Shown: positions 37,101-49,625 of the stretch, in pieces
Layout: every line of letters begins with the position of its first letter
Position numbering within the stretch: position 1 is the stretch's first letter
Source of the DNA: Alligator mississippiensis
Lineage: Eukaryota; Chordata; Crocodylia; Alligatoridae
Reading direction: 5' to 3'
NCBI RefSeq assembly: GCF_030867095.1
Contig: NC_081828.1
Coordinates: 204,375,978-204,439,977 of the forward strand
DNA: 64,000 nucleotides
Position numbers and translations under genes: made by a program
Notes under the pieces: model-generated
Told to the model about the DNA's origin: nothing
The model's database searches: none
What the model saw: only the letters and a program-made list of their open reading frames with translations

Positions 37101-38862
37101 TCTTTCTTGTGTATCATGACTTTCCATCTCTATTTCATGCTTTTTCCATGTCTCTACATTCTTATCAAAAATATTATTTTATGGTAATGGGCTAAAAGCA
37201 CTATGCTGTTTTATTATTTAAGTTTTAAGCCACAGCAGCACAAATGCTTATGGCTTGAGCATCTATAATTTCTAGATAGATAACCTTGAGCTCAGTCAGA
37301 AGAGCACCCGGTGCATGCGTGTAGGATAAAGGAGGATTAAGGTCTCATCTATACATGCTTATGATTAATAAGCCACAAGATATATGCTACAATAATAGTC
37401 AGGATCTGACTTACATTTGCAATGGCAAGGAAATGAAGAGGCACTGCCGCAAGGAAATTAAGCGGTGACTGGAAATCAAGAGCAATGCTCAGCCCTCAGC
37501 TCACAGTGCGGCACACAGGTACTGCAGCACATATGGCAGGCAGGAACACACACTGATTTCAGACCCATGAAATCCGGAAGCACAATGGCATGAGTTATGA
37601 AGAAAATAGCAGCTCAGATTTCTAGCTAGCTCTGGGGCTTCTTATTCCACAGCCACAGCATTAGTTTAACTACTGATTTTTCACACCATACGATTATATG
37701 TATAAATTTATATTTTTTTTTTTTCTTAAAAGAACAGAGAATCATATCAGGTTCTTAAGAGCATTAGCTAATTGTAACAGCTTCTCATAGCAACATAGTT
37801 AAGATTTAAAAAACGTGAAGGGATTTCAAGGAACTACTGTGGTACCTTATGCCTCAGACACCTGGAAAATACTTAGGGTTTGGTTATGACTCTTGGTACA
37901 ACCCTGAACAAGGGATGGGATGTAAGGTACCTCATCTAAAAGTAGCCTTGGGAAGCAGAATGACTCTGAGCTATAATTCCTCCTCTGCTTACTCCTTGTT
38001 TCAGAAAGACAATAATTCATTATTTGGCTCCACCAGCCATCCATTACTATACTCTCATACTGGCTTAGCTACACTGGCCAGTGCAATGTCAAGGTGGAGC
38101 TAAGGCTCTGTCCATATCTTTGAGGATCATAAAAAAGGGATCTTACAGCACCCACTATTTTTCCTGTGCTTTGACTCAAGGTCCAGATAGTCTATCTCAT
38201 GGTTTAAGGGAGTTCTTACTCCCCCTTCCTCTATCCCTGGGCATATAGCCCAAGTCAGTCTGGTCTGCAGACTGAAGTCTAGACTGAAAAATATTGCCCT
38301 GGTAGGCTATAATTGCCGGAGTGCCGAGCTGGTTCAATGGCCAAATGTCTCTCATTTAACTCTAGTGAAGTCAATTGAATTACAGTGTTGAAGAGTTTAC
38401 TCTAGTGCCACCAGGCCCACAGGTTATAAATCCTTCTGAAATTTTCACTAGAAATATGTTCCATTTCATGGTCTTTCTTTTTGTACATTGTACCAGCAAG
38501 TGTGGTGTCTCAGTTCCTGTTTCTAGCTGATAGATGCCTATTCTGCAAAAAACATAATCCCAAAGGTGCGCAGAAGAGGTTGATGCTGCATGGGGGTAGG
38601 GAGAAAATTCAACTCCTGTGGTCATCACTGAGCACTCTGCAGCACCTTTCAGACCTTGGATGATCAGAGGAACACCTGCTCTATTTCCCTAGGGGGTTTT
38701 CATCCAGATCCAGGTTTCAGGATATTAATGTTCTAGTTCTGTGAAGATTGCCTTGCTGCTGTTCATACTATGCCTAATCCACAAATAAACAATGTCACTC
38801 TTCAGTGCTGTGAATCTGGTCGTTTTCTGAAGCATTATATGAATTAAGCAAATACAAACACG
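34160..38862. other. Intergenic DNA, no gene
   Basis: A plus-strand MIR-like remnant lies at about 35845-36045 and a short foldback at about 35225-35330. The rest is AT-rich sequence without recognisable content. Confidence 0.5.
35845..36045 (+). mobile_element. MIR-like SINE remnant
   Basis: Seen in order: CACTGACTAACTACACGGATAAGTCTCTTAACCTC, GAGCCTCAGGTTAGCAATCTGAAACAGGGGTATAATGATACC, then GGTGCTGTGAGG. Confidence 0.65.
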
Positions 38863-39086
38863 CAGTGGGGGCCAACCTTTTTTTGGCAGGCCTGCCACAA
38901 ATTAACCCCACAACCTCCCCAAGTGACACTCTGCTCCCTTCTGCTGCCCAATCTGCTGCTTTGCTTCCTGCTTCCTGCCCTACCTGCTGCTGTGCTGTCT
39001 GCCCCCTCCGTGATCTGCTGCATGTCACACGTTAAGGCTGCCCATGCCACTTGTGTCACATATGCTGCAGGTTAACCCCATAGTAG
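38863..39086. mobile_element. hAT-like MITE (probable)
   Basis: The left end CAGTGGGGGCCAACCTTTTTT and the right end, in reverse TATGGGGTTAACC, are inverted. The left inner part, GGCAGGCCTGCCACAAATTA, is a motif I associate with reptilian hAT-derived repeats. The target duplication is not clear. Confidence 0.5.
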
Positions 39087-40939
39087 TGCCTATATTTCCT
39101 GTTTGCCCTGACTCTGCTATTTCAGCATTGTTCATAATATCCCAAGAATGTCTCTTTTGCTTGCTTCCCACCATCCATCTCAAGAGCCTTGTATTGTGCC
39201 TATGGTAAGAAGGACTGCACTTTTCTCCTATTAGAACTAATATCAATTTACTTCTATCACAGATTGCCTTGATTTTCCATGATACTTCTACCTCTCTTCT
39301 TCATTTTAGAAGCATTAGTTGTTTCGCAGATCAGCAGTAATATAACCATTTCAAAATAATGTTTTAAGTTTAAAAGCATTTATATCTCTTCTAGCCTATG
39401 TTTGCTCATTTTTGAGAGGCCGCTTTTGACCAGTGGGCTGTCCTTGATTTCACTATCAATGAATTAAGAAGCAGTTTTATTATAATTTAGCATCAACATA
39501 TCTTTAAATAGTGTGTTCTATATTACCATTAATTGCTGTAACCAATTACAAAGGGCAGTTTGTTTCTAATGACGGATTTTGGTTCCAAGTTTAATAAAAG
39601 GGACTTTTACAAGAAAACAGGAAGCTGCCATTTTGATGAACACATGGAAAGTAGGACTGAAAGAATCACATATGCTGTTGGAAAGAACTGGAAATCCCAA
39701 AGCTTCCAAATTGTGGTAAGGAAAGGAATGTTCTGTAGCGGACCTAATTCTGTTCACCTCGATTAACATGAGAAGTCTTAACTGATTGCACTGGATTCTG
39801 TTTTTGAAAAAAAAATCAGTTTGTTTTAATAAACTGGTATTAAACACATTTAAAATGTTTGAAATGTCATATAATGAAAACCTGACAACAGTTCTGAAAC
39901 TCTCTCCATTCCAAATCTTGTTAATATAAAAGCACTTATTTCAGTCCTACAGTCCTTTGCTGTGCTCAGTGGAAACCCTGGAAACCTCCCTGGGGAACCC
40001 TTTAAAATGCAACCTCCACTACAAATATAATTTTAGAACCAAGTCTGCAGACCATTTTCATGTATGTAACTTGACTCACATGTGTAAGACTTCACAGAAT
40101 CAAGCCTTTGGGGATAAATCTTTATTTAGCTATTTGAAGCACTAACAAATGATTATCAGCCAAAGCAAGTGGAAATTATCAGAAGTCAAGTATGAAGTGA
40201 ATTGGTTGCTCTGAAAAAAGGGAGACAGTATTGACCTGGCTCTTTCATTTGTAGGGGGAGTCCAAAAATATGCAGGTAACATCCTTGGTGTTTTCTTGAA
40301 CGTTGATGAAAATGAACTGTATGGTATTGGTTGTCCATCAGGATACCGAGTGGGAAGTTCAATCATAACCTTTTTGACATGAGCTCCCAGAAGTTGAGTG
40401 AAAATGATGTAAGTCCCATGAAGACTGTCTTTGAGAAGACCTGTTCAATTAATCTTCCCTTGGATGTCAATCATCCACTAAATGTAACAGCTCAGGGCCC
40501 AAGAAGTGTTAACCAACAGGTTTAAATGTTCCAAGAAGCTGGAATGAAATAGCCAATGTCACTTGAGCCTCTGTTGCTCCAATAAATAGACAAATGGCCA
40601 AGGATAAATTTTGCCCCTGGCAATACAAAGCTAGCGAATACCCACTATTTTTTGTAATTACTGAATAACAGGTTCTGAATTATCGTGTGCAGTATAACAT
40701 GATGCTTATATTCCTTTGGCTCTTATTGACATAAAGGCATTGGATTAAGGGTTTTAGTCATTTGATCAAGTCATTAGTTTACCAGAATGAGCCATATTCA
40801 TCCCTTGTGTAACTTCACTGACATCAGTGATGTTACAGCTGAGATGAACTTACCTCGTTGACTGTGCTACAGAACAACACTCTAAAATCATGTTTCAGTC
40901 TCAAAGGGGAAGATGGCCTTGTTAACACATTGCCATCAC

Positions 40940-41040
40940 TCCAGAGACCTGGGTAAGATTGCCAGCACTTCCATGGACTATCTGTGCAATCTTGGGAAAA
41001 TCACGTTGTTTTCCACCTATAAAATATGATAATATGTTTT
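40940..41040 (+). mobile_element. MIR-like SINE remnant
   Basis: GACCTGGGTAAGATTGCC, then CTATCTGTGCAATCTTGGGAAAATCACG and CCTATAAAATATGATAATA, match the MIR order. Confidence 0.5.
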
Positions 41041-42910
41041 TTTCTCTCTCATCTAGATCTTTGGTGTGTCAGCTTTTTAGGGCAGGGTGCTTCTTCTTTC
41101 TACGTGTATGTGTAAAACCTGATGCAAAAGGATCCTGATTTTAGTAGCAGGGGTAGGGGGAACCAGGAGGAACTACCATAATAATCAGCGTCAATTAACA
41201 GGGAAAAGTAGTATTCAGATCAAGACAGCTGAGAAACGATTGCACAAATGTCCTTAATTTATGCCGTCTCTGATACTGTTCTTATGAATCAACTATTTTA
41301 ATGCTGGCACTGATCTACAGCACATTGTATCACAACAGCTAACTAGCATCTCTGGCCTCTACCTAAAAATAAAACTCTATGCAAAAAGAACAAAACCCCC
41401 ACTGGCAGTCTGGCACAGAGGCTCAGCACAGTCGCTGACTAGCATGTGGTCTCTTTGTCCTTACAGGTCAAATTTGTAATTGAGTTAAGGATGCCAAGTT
41501 TCTAGATCAACACTTCAAGCGAAAGGTTCCTCTCTCTTTCCCTCCTCCTCCACCCAGCCTGCAATGCAGGAGCAGCACTGGGTCAGTAGGACCTTTTACT
41601 AACTGCTGTGTAAGGACTGGATTTGTGCTGCTCAACTGAACAGATGTTACTAGAGCAAGTACAGGGACCTCAAGGGATATGGCCCCAGCATAGCTTTATA
41701 CTGACAATGTTAAAAATATTATCTTCCCTTTCCTCCCTTGTGTTCTTCCATGGAGAAAATTCAGAAATAAAAACTGGAGGGAATTCTTTACCCTCTGAGG
41801 GCCACATACAGGGGAAGTGGGTGCCTCTACATCTGGTGGGGGATAATGGGACAGTGAGCATTTCTACAGCAAGATGCTTATCCCTTCCCCTGGTCAGCCC
41901 ACATAGAAAATACTGCAAAAGGACCTGCCTTTGCAGGAATGGGAGTGGGGCATGTGGGCCAAACCTGCTCTGTATCCTATTTCCCATACTGCAGGCAAGC
42001 TAGGACACATCACTGTGGACCAAGTTTGTCTGTAACTGGTGCCGTTTATATCTATTGCAAGAGCTTTTTTTTAAGGGTGTGCAAAGAGACACAGATTTCT
42101 AAGCTTATAGGCTATCCTTTGAGAACTGAGTAGATCTTGGGGCAGCCACAGGTGTGTGACAGTGACTCTCAACCTATTCTGCAAAGTGACACAGCTTTTG
42201 CCACCAAGGTTGCAAGCAAACATAGCATTAAACCATTTCAAGGGAAGGAAGGAGGCGGCCTTCCAACTTGAGAGCATGCATCAGATGAACTGATGTAATT
42301 ATTTCACGTGTCCATTCCTATAGTGGAATTAAATCACTGTAATTTAAAATGTGAATGAAACAAGCTTAAAGTTACAGTGGTTTAGCTTCCCGTATACCTG
42401 CCTAAGAGAAGAGAGATAAAACTATGACAGTGAATCAGTTGTAAAGCTCTGTAACTTTAAAGAGCCTAAACTCTTTGGTTGTCTGCATCCCAAAAGAAAT
42501 GCAGTTGCCACTGCTTGACCTGGGAATAACCTGCTTCTAACCTGCTTACAGTTTAGAAGACAAAACCTGGAGCACAGAGTAATAGCATCTATTCCACGCA
42601 TTCATTAGTACCACACAGGCTGCAGTCTGTGCTTTCTGTGGTGCATAGTTCATAAAAGGGATCTGAAACAACCACTGCTGCAACCACCACATGCAGATGC
42701 AAGGCAGCAGTCAGTACTGAGCAAGTCAGTAGGCTGAGATTCCCTCAGGGCAAGTCCCTCGGCAAAAATGTAACAAACTATTTGGTTGAAATTGTCACTG
42801 GGGATATAAGAGCCAAAATGATCTAGTCTCTCTTGCTTTATGTTAGAAAAGTGCTTTTCCTTCCCAATTGTCTGTATTCGAGATGGGGGATAGAAATGGA
42901 TAAGATTATG

Positions 42911-42976
<66 letters not shown>
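42911..42976. repeat. (TCTA)n microsatellite
   Basis: About 16 uninterrupted TCTA units. Confidence 0.97.
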
Positions 42977-42977
<1 letters not shown>

Positions 42978-43724
42978 CAAGGTTTCATTTCTTTACTTCA
43001 AATCATCATCATAAACAAGAGTATCAATGCTTTCTGGGAAACTAGCATTTTCAGCCTTCCTCTCCAATCCGAATGTGCTCTGTTCTTAATTTCCAAGGCA
43101 AAGAGTTGAAAGGTTAAAAATAAAACCCTAAAGGAGAGAAGCTTTGATAAAACTATCAGTTCCAACAATTGGGATTTCTGCTACTCCTCAAAAAAGTGGC
43201 AAATCTGTCATAAAGTACTTACTGGAGATCCACAGTGAGCTCAACAGTAAGCCCTGTGTGTTTATTAAACCTATGGCCTTGCAGGGTAAAGTTGTCTGTC
43301 TGAATTGCCGTAAAGTTCATTTTAAAACTGTTGGTAAAATCCTTTGCTTGGTTTACTGAATTATTGAATACAAGGATAAAGCATTCATACACATCTTCTC
43401 ATGCCTAAGTGTTTAGTGCTTTGCAAACAGTTATGGTTACTTTAGCAAACACTTAGGGCTCTGTTCTGGCTTTTTGCAACATACACTTGTCTGCCTCTCT
43501 CCTTGTGGATCTGTAGCACCACATGAAATAAGATGCACTCTGTATAAACAGTTTGCTCAAAGGCTATCTACAGGAGTGTGTTCTCTAAGAAGCATATTCC
43601 CCTTGCAGTGTCTGGGGATTATTTCATATCACTTCTGCTAACACTAATGGGATCTGTATGCAAAAGTATCACTGCATTCAGATAAGAGTATACAAAACAG
43701 TAAGACCATTAGACCTCCCTAAGT

Positions 43725-43962
43725 CTGGGGTGCCCAACCTTTCTGGGCTGCGGGCTGGATGAGTTGGTCTGTGAGCCAGATCCAGTGTGCTAGATGAGGC
43801 CCATCACCCTAGCCCTGCACGCTGACCTGATCTAGCACAGGGCTTGAAAATTTTGTGGTGAGGGAGCCATGGCATCATTAATTACTACTGCTCTCCTGCT
43901 GCCAAATTTCCAGATTTGTAGAGAGCTGCAAGACAGATCTGGCCCGCAGGTGAGCACCACTG
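43725..43962. mobile_element. hAT-like MITE
   Basis: Termini are CTGGGGTGCCCAACCTTTC and, in reverse, CAGTGGTGCTCACCTGC. They are flanked by CCCTAAGT and CACTAAGA, a degraded 8-bp target duplication. The body is GC-richer than its surroundings, with GGCTGCGGGCTGGATG and TCTGGCCCGCAGG. Confidence 0.7.
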
Positions 43963-46900
43963 CACTAAGACATTTTGGCCACAGTGACAGATGTTGATAT
44001 CTGAGGACTGCGTGTTCAAGTCAAGAGGCAACAAATTTTTACCTTTGTCAAATCTGTTCTTCATTTCTAGAGCAGCCTCCAGTCATAATAAAAGATAGGA
44101 GGAGCACAGTCCATCACACCAAAGAGATGATCCCCACTAACCATACTCCCCAGATACGTCTATAGAAGAGAGCTTTTGCAAGGAAGATTGCCACTGTCTG
44201 CACAGGACAAAGTCTCAGACACCTCGGTGGTGTGCTACGCTATGTTGTTCATGGTGGTCAATCACAGCAGAGAACTTCCATTAAGGAAAGTTGTGCAAGT
44301 CCTTGGTAGTGCAGTTTGGGGCTACTAGAGACTGGAATTATAGTGGAGTCACCAGCTTTTCACAGAAATGATCCTAATCCCTTGATGAGGCCCAAAATCT
44401 GTGTAGATCCTTTCTGGATTCACTAGTTTGGAGTCAGGCCTTGACTCTTGATGGCAGGTTGCAAGATATCTCCATGAAGGGAACCTCGCAGAAAATACCT
44501 GTCCTAACCCTGGTTTTTCCACAAGAAAAAGGGAAGATTTTGTATAATAGCAAGATCCCTGAAAGCCAAGGGATCTCACCTGTTCAGATGAGACTTAACT
44601 AAGGGCCACACTAAGGAGGACCATGCCAATTGTCATCTTATAAACCTCCAAGGTAAAGAACACAGATTGGGTACAAGAGCTTCATATTCGTACCTACAGC
44701 TAGCCAGCTCCTGTTGCAAGGGAAAGGAAAGCCTGCTAGGAAGGAATCCTTACAAGAATCACAGCTCCTGGGCACCCAGGCACGCAGTGTTGTGAAGTTG
44801 ATACGGGACAAAGAAGAGGCAGCCTATGCAAAGGGCACAGCTGGGAGAAACTTTCATATATGTGCCTTGCTTTGGAAAAAGCTTCCATGAAGATGGCAGT
44901 CTGATACTAAACTGGACTCAATACCTGTGAATGAGACAGGGGGACAAAGGAAGCAATGAGCCTTCCCACATCCATCACCTCTCCCAGGAAAGAGACTTCT
45001 CTTGCCCTGAACCGAGAGTGAAGGTCCCTGGCTAATATATCTAGCTGGCACCAGTTTTTAAGCATTCCTGGAGGGCAGCGACTGAGTCTGCAATGCCTGA
45101 AAGGTAAAGGAAACAGGACCTGATGCAAAGCCTGTAAAAGTCAATGAAACCTTTTACTTAGACTTCAAAGGCCTTTTGGATCAGACCCAAAAGGCTGCAT
45201 ATGTATCAGTATACTGACACCTCTCAAGGTATTCAGAAAACATCTCACTGAGGAGCCTTGAAAAAACACATTGCAAAACAGAGAAAATAGGATTGATCCT
45301 TGTGGGATGAGGCCTCCAGAGTAGGCCTGCTTCCCTCAGGGGGCTGGAGGCCTCAAGAGAGGGGTTTTGTATTTTAGAATTGCTTCCTTGGATCTGGACT
45401 CACCAGGTGCACAGGGCTCACGCTCGGCTTTTTCTCGCTGCGTGGAGGGGGCTCATCAGCAGTTCTGGGCCCCCTAAATTGCTTTTTGGGACTGCACAGA
45501 AGCACTAATATGGTTTAGAAAATGCTGTTCTAATCACCCAAAAGGAAAATGAAGAGGGAAACAAGATCCTCATACCGAGATCCTGAAAGAAGAATGGCGA
45601 GTAGGGTATTTAAACACAGATGGTGCAAACTCTCTTTCCCTTGGTCAGCCCCATTCCAACAAGCCAAGCCACCTGAGACTATGCTAGTGGATGGACTTTA
45701 GGCACCCAAGTCACATAAAACAAAGCAGCTTGGGCACCCAGTGATGCTAGGCACCTCCATTTTGGTCTAAAACATATGACTGAGCATTTCATCTTCAGCT
45801 TGTGCGCATGCTCAGAGGCAATCCAGACTAAACTCTTAGGTGCTTAAATGATCCTACTGTGGGAGCTGTCTGAATTTTGCTCCAGTCCCCAGTCTGTTTG
45901 CTATTCATAGAGCATACATGCACTTATTGTCACTGACTGCATCCCATGTTCACTCTTGAGCAAAGCAGTGGCTATTTTTTTACAATAGCCTAGTGGCTCC
46001 TAATGGAGAAAGGGAACGAATCTACACGTCTGAGCTGTTTTGCAGTCTTTACACGCGGTCAGTTTGGATCACTCTGTGACTAGACTCTGCTGAAGTCCTG
46101 TTTAGGCATCTATAAGGTCAGTTTGGGTTTGGTATTAAGCAACTAACTAACTGAATGCCATTAGCTGACTGGGCACCTAGAAATTAGGTCCTGCAGTCTT
46201 CAGCATGGGAGTCCCCTGTGTGGATCTGGCTCAGTATACACAAGTGGTTGCTGATTTGTCAAAGGTGGTACAATTATTCTAAACATGATTTTCAATGCAG
46301 TCACCACATTAAATGCATCTATAAAAACAATAAGCCAGATCTAATCCTTACTCTGGCACTGGTGCTGCCAGTGTAAACCCTGACAAGTGTCTCCTGGGCA
46401 GGAACTCCATCAGAGCTGAAAGCCACGGCAACACAAAGCAAGTGCCATCTCCCTAATTTAAGAACTGCCCTCCCTAGGAGAAGCACTGAGTGGGATCAGG
46501 AATAGAGAAACCCCCTGTTGGCTGCTGAGGTGAAGCCGGGTTCTGAGGCAAGGGGAATTAGTTGAGGTGCTCTCCACAAATAACCTAAAGCTGTTATTTT
46601 TCAGAAAGGAATGTGAAGCCCGAGGTACAGGCATGGAGTGTAATACATTTAATTAACTGTAGCTAGCTACATGTCTCCATGACTGTGCCCATGCATGTAA
46701 ATATGTTCAGGTAAGACTGTTAAACGCTCAGTTTTGGTGCTATTGCTTCCACTGAAGTCAAATGCATTGGATAATGCCTCACTTACTAATTGGGGTCTAT
46801 CCACTTTAGGGAGGATAACTGCCCAACTGCTTCTAAATGCCTTCAGTGAAAATTCACATGCAAACCAAATTTGTGTCAAGACAATCAGCACCTTTCTTTT

Positions 46901-48828
46901 GCCAAGAACAACTTTTGGGGTCCTGAGCCCTTCAAAGAGGAAAGGCAGTGAAAATGGGCTAATGCTGAGAGTGCCAAAGCCCAGCTGGAAGCCCTGAGAG
47001 GCTTGGGGGCTGCAGACAGTGCCTGGGGGCATGCTACTATCAAGTGAAGCCTGGACCCTGTGAGAGAGAGAGAGAGGGGTTGAGCGGCCTGGAAGCCTAG
47101 GGTCCTGGGACAGTGGGCCCTGGGTGGAGGGGTCCAGCCAGAGCACAGTGGGCCAAGGCCAGGGTGCTGAAGCATAGACAAGGATCTAGGGCCTGAAGTG
47201 AAACCCCTTTGAGCTCTAGGGGCAGCCCCACAGTCCAGATATAAGATCAAAATGTGGCAGATGGGACAGCAAGGTGGACCCCCTGAGAGGGCAGACTGAG
47301 CAAGAGAAGGGGAGGATCCAGGTGACCCCTAGGGGCATTGGGAAGATCTGGCACCCCCCTCTCTGTGCCTGGTTGCTACACACATAGAGAATACAGAACA
47401 AACCCCAAGTCCACTTATGGCCTCCTGTGCCATCCCCACCACAAGCCTGTGCTCCTAATACCAATGTCTTTATACCACCAGTGAATTCTGCCTTAGGCAT
47501 CTAGTCCTTTATGGTCTAGCTCAAAGCTAAAACCTTGAAACTTTTCTCTTCACAACTATATCACGGTCCTCGATATGTTCCCTCTTTTTTGTTTGTTTTT
47601 TTAGCTACTCTCATTTTATTTAAGATGACAGAAATTCTAGACGGCTTGTATAAAGCCACATCAAACCTGGGGCAGAGTAAGCCATAGGAGCTCAGACACA
47701 GGAATCAAGCCCAATCTTTGCTTAAACTAAATACCCTACCCAAACTTCTCAACAGTTATTTTTAATTTTCACATGCACTCTTCCAATTCCTCGTTGCGAC
47801 CAGCAGCAGAAGTATCAGACCACCACGAGGAACACTGGTCTCACGGTATTTCTGACCCAGCAGTTTTAAGGAACTATATTCCTGTGAGCTTTCCAGCCAC
47901 TTTGGTGGAGTCCAGAGTTATGGATGGTTCACAGAAAAGTCAGATCTACACTTTTGAATGCTTAAGCATTGACGTTTGGGGTTCAGTTAGTGTCAGATAG
48001 GCCCCCCTCCTCCCTGGAGGCAGAAGACCCTAGATGCAATGGAGTCAGTTCAGTCCCCTGTTACAGATGCACAGGTGTCAGAAGTGTCAGTGATATAGAA
48101 GTATCAGGACTATTTCTCCTGTTTGCCAAATTCATGATGCTCAGCAGGAGGTCTCTCCACATGCCCATGCAGAAAGTCATATAGGGGACATGGAAAGAGA
48201 AAGAGGATGGTAGATCTGTAGTTTTGTATATTGTGTATTCACTGGCCACTGACCTGTACAGGCAAATACAAGGGGAGTAGGAGCTACTGTCACTTTAAGG
48301 GTAACCACACGCTTTCTCATGGCATAATGGAGGGATGCCTCCTCCCAATTCACCCCGAATTATGCCAAGCCCAGCAACTTGGGCTCCATACAAGGGACAG
48401 AATTTAGGCCTCCTTTGCAGAAAAGTCTCCTGTAATTTGTGCTTCTTTCCTGCCATAGGCTTCATCCTAAAGATCTCTGAAAACTGTATGAAGTTACTTG
48501 CTTGTGAAAAACCGACAGCAGCCTCCAGGCTAGATGTTTGATCTGCCAGTTCTCTGCCATCTTCAAACCAAAGAAGATCTGTAGATCTGTGCACCTCATT
48601 GCTTGTGCAGGCGGATCTCCTGCAGGAGGTGGAGCCTGGGCACAAGTGCTTACTGGTAGCAAATTGACTAAGCAGAGCTGAACTTTCATGTGATGTTGTC
48701 ACTTAGTGCCAGATCCAGACGCCTTTACTCTGGCAGAACATTTACTGAAGGAACAAGCCATTTAACACAACTACTATGGATTAAATTGATCCTACATTGC
48801 AATCTGCAGTAAGAAGGGGACACATGAT
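43963..48828. other. Intergenic DNA, no gene
   Basis: No coding domain is recognised. 46990-47500 is unusually GC-rich for the neighbourhood and could be an old retroelement, but no hallmark is visible. 45699-45848 begins and ends with TTTAGGCACC/AGGTGCTTAAA, possible inverted ends. Confidence 0.45.
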
Positions 48829-49269
48829 CAGTAGGGATCTACCTAAATCATGGGGGAACTTACCAATGTTCACAGGTTGATCAGGGCATAAAGCTCTAGT
48901 TCCAAGGTCATTGTGCAGCAGCCCCACCCCTCAGCACTGATTGGCGGAGAGACCCCAAGAGCAGGGTGTGGCTGCCATCTTGATTGCTTGCTGCCCTTCC
49001 TGTGGCCCTGCCCCTCAGCACTGATTGGTGGAGAGGCCCCAGTGGGAGGAGAAGGGATGAGTGGGCAGCCCTCTTGTCTGCTGCCCTTTGTGCCACCCTG
49101 CTAGCCAGTGCTTTCCCGTCCCAGCAGCAAGGATCGCTGGCTCCCACTGGGGAACCAACATTTTATTTTAAATAAGTTGTCTTTGTTGTTGATTTTGTGG
49201 ATCTCGCAGACAATCCCAGATTTTGCAGTTTCTGTGAAACCACAAATTATCAGCTAATGATCCCTAATA
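48829..49269. mobile_element. TIR element with internal minisatellite
   Basis: The left CAGTAGGGATC and the right TGATCCCTAATAA share an inverted TAGGGATC (48832-48839 / 49259-49266). The arms continue with diverged similarity. Inside are about 2.5 tandem units of an 84-bp GC-rich sequence (48907-49110). Confidence 0.6.
48907..49110. repeat. 84-bp tandem repeat with CCAAT motifs
   Basis: CCCCTCAGCACTGATTGG recurs at 48927 and 49011, exactly 84 bp apart, followed by similar CGGAGAG/TGGAGAG sequence. A partial third unit follows. Each full unit carries ATTGG (reverse CCAAT). Confidence 0.8.
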
Positions 49270-49499
49270 ATCAGCTCTCCATGGATAACTGCCTGAAGTA
49301 GACTTGTAAAGAGAGGGGCAGAAGAGCAGGATTACATTGAGCAAATGGCTACCCTTAAATGAAATGAAGAGTGTGGGCTAGAAACCAGGGCCTGCTCCTT
49401 CCCAGGGGAGTGCCATCTCGCTGAAACTCCCCCTCAGGTTTGTAATACTTCTTCTCTTGGCTGCCCAGTGAATCAGCACCAAGAAGGGTGGTGGGGTGC

Positions 49500-49625
49500 T
49501 CTCCGACTACTTAGTTGATGGCCTGCTGATTAAGGCACTATGCTGGGAAGTGAGATGTCTGCGAGGGGTCTTGAATCTGGCCTCTCACTCCCAGGACATA
49601 TGCCATAACCTCCAAGCTATCGGGC
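49500..49625 (+). mobile_element. tRNA-derived SINE-like fragment
   Basis: The sequence AGTTGATGGCCTGCTGATTAAGGCA followed by GGGGTCTTGAATCTGGCC resembles A and B boxes of a pol III promoter at SINE spacing. The copy is diverged. Confidence 0.4.

Larger units (their letters stand above)
39087..43724. other. Intergenic DNA, no gene
   Basis: Contains a MIR-like remnant (40940-41040, plus) and a TCTA microsatellite (42911-42976). ORFs are short and without domains. Confidence 0.5.
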
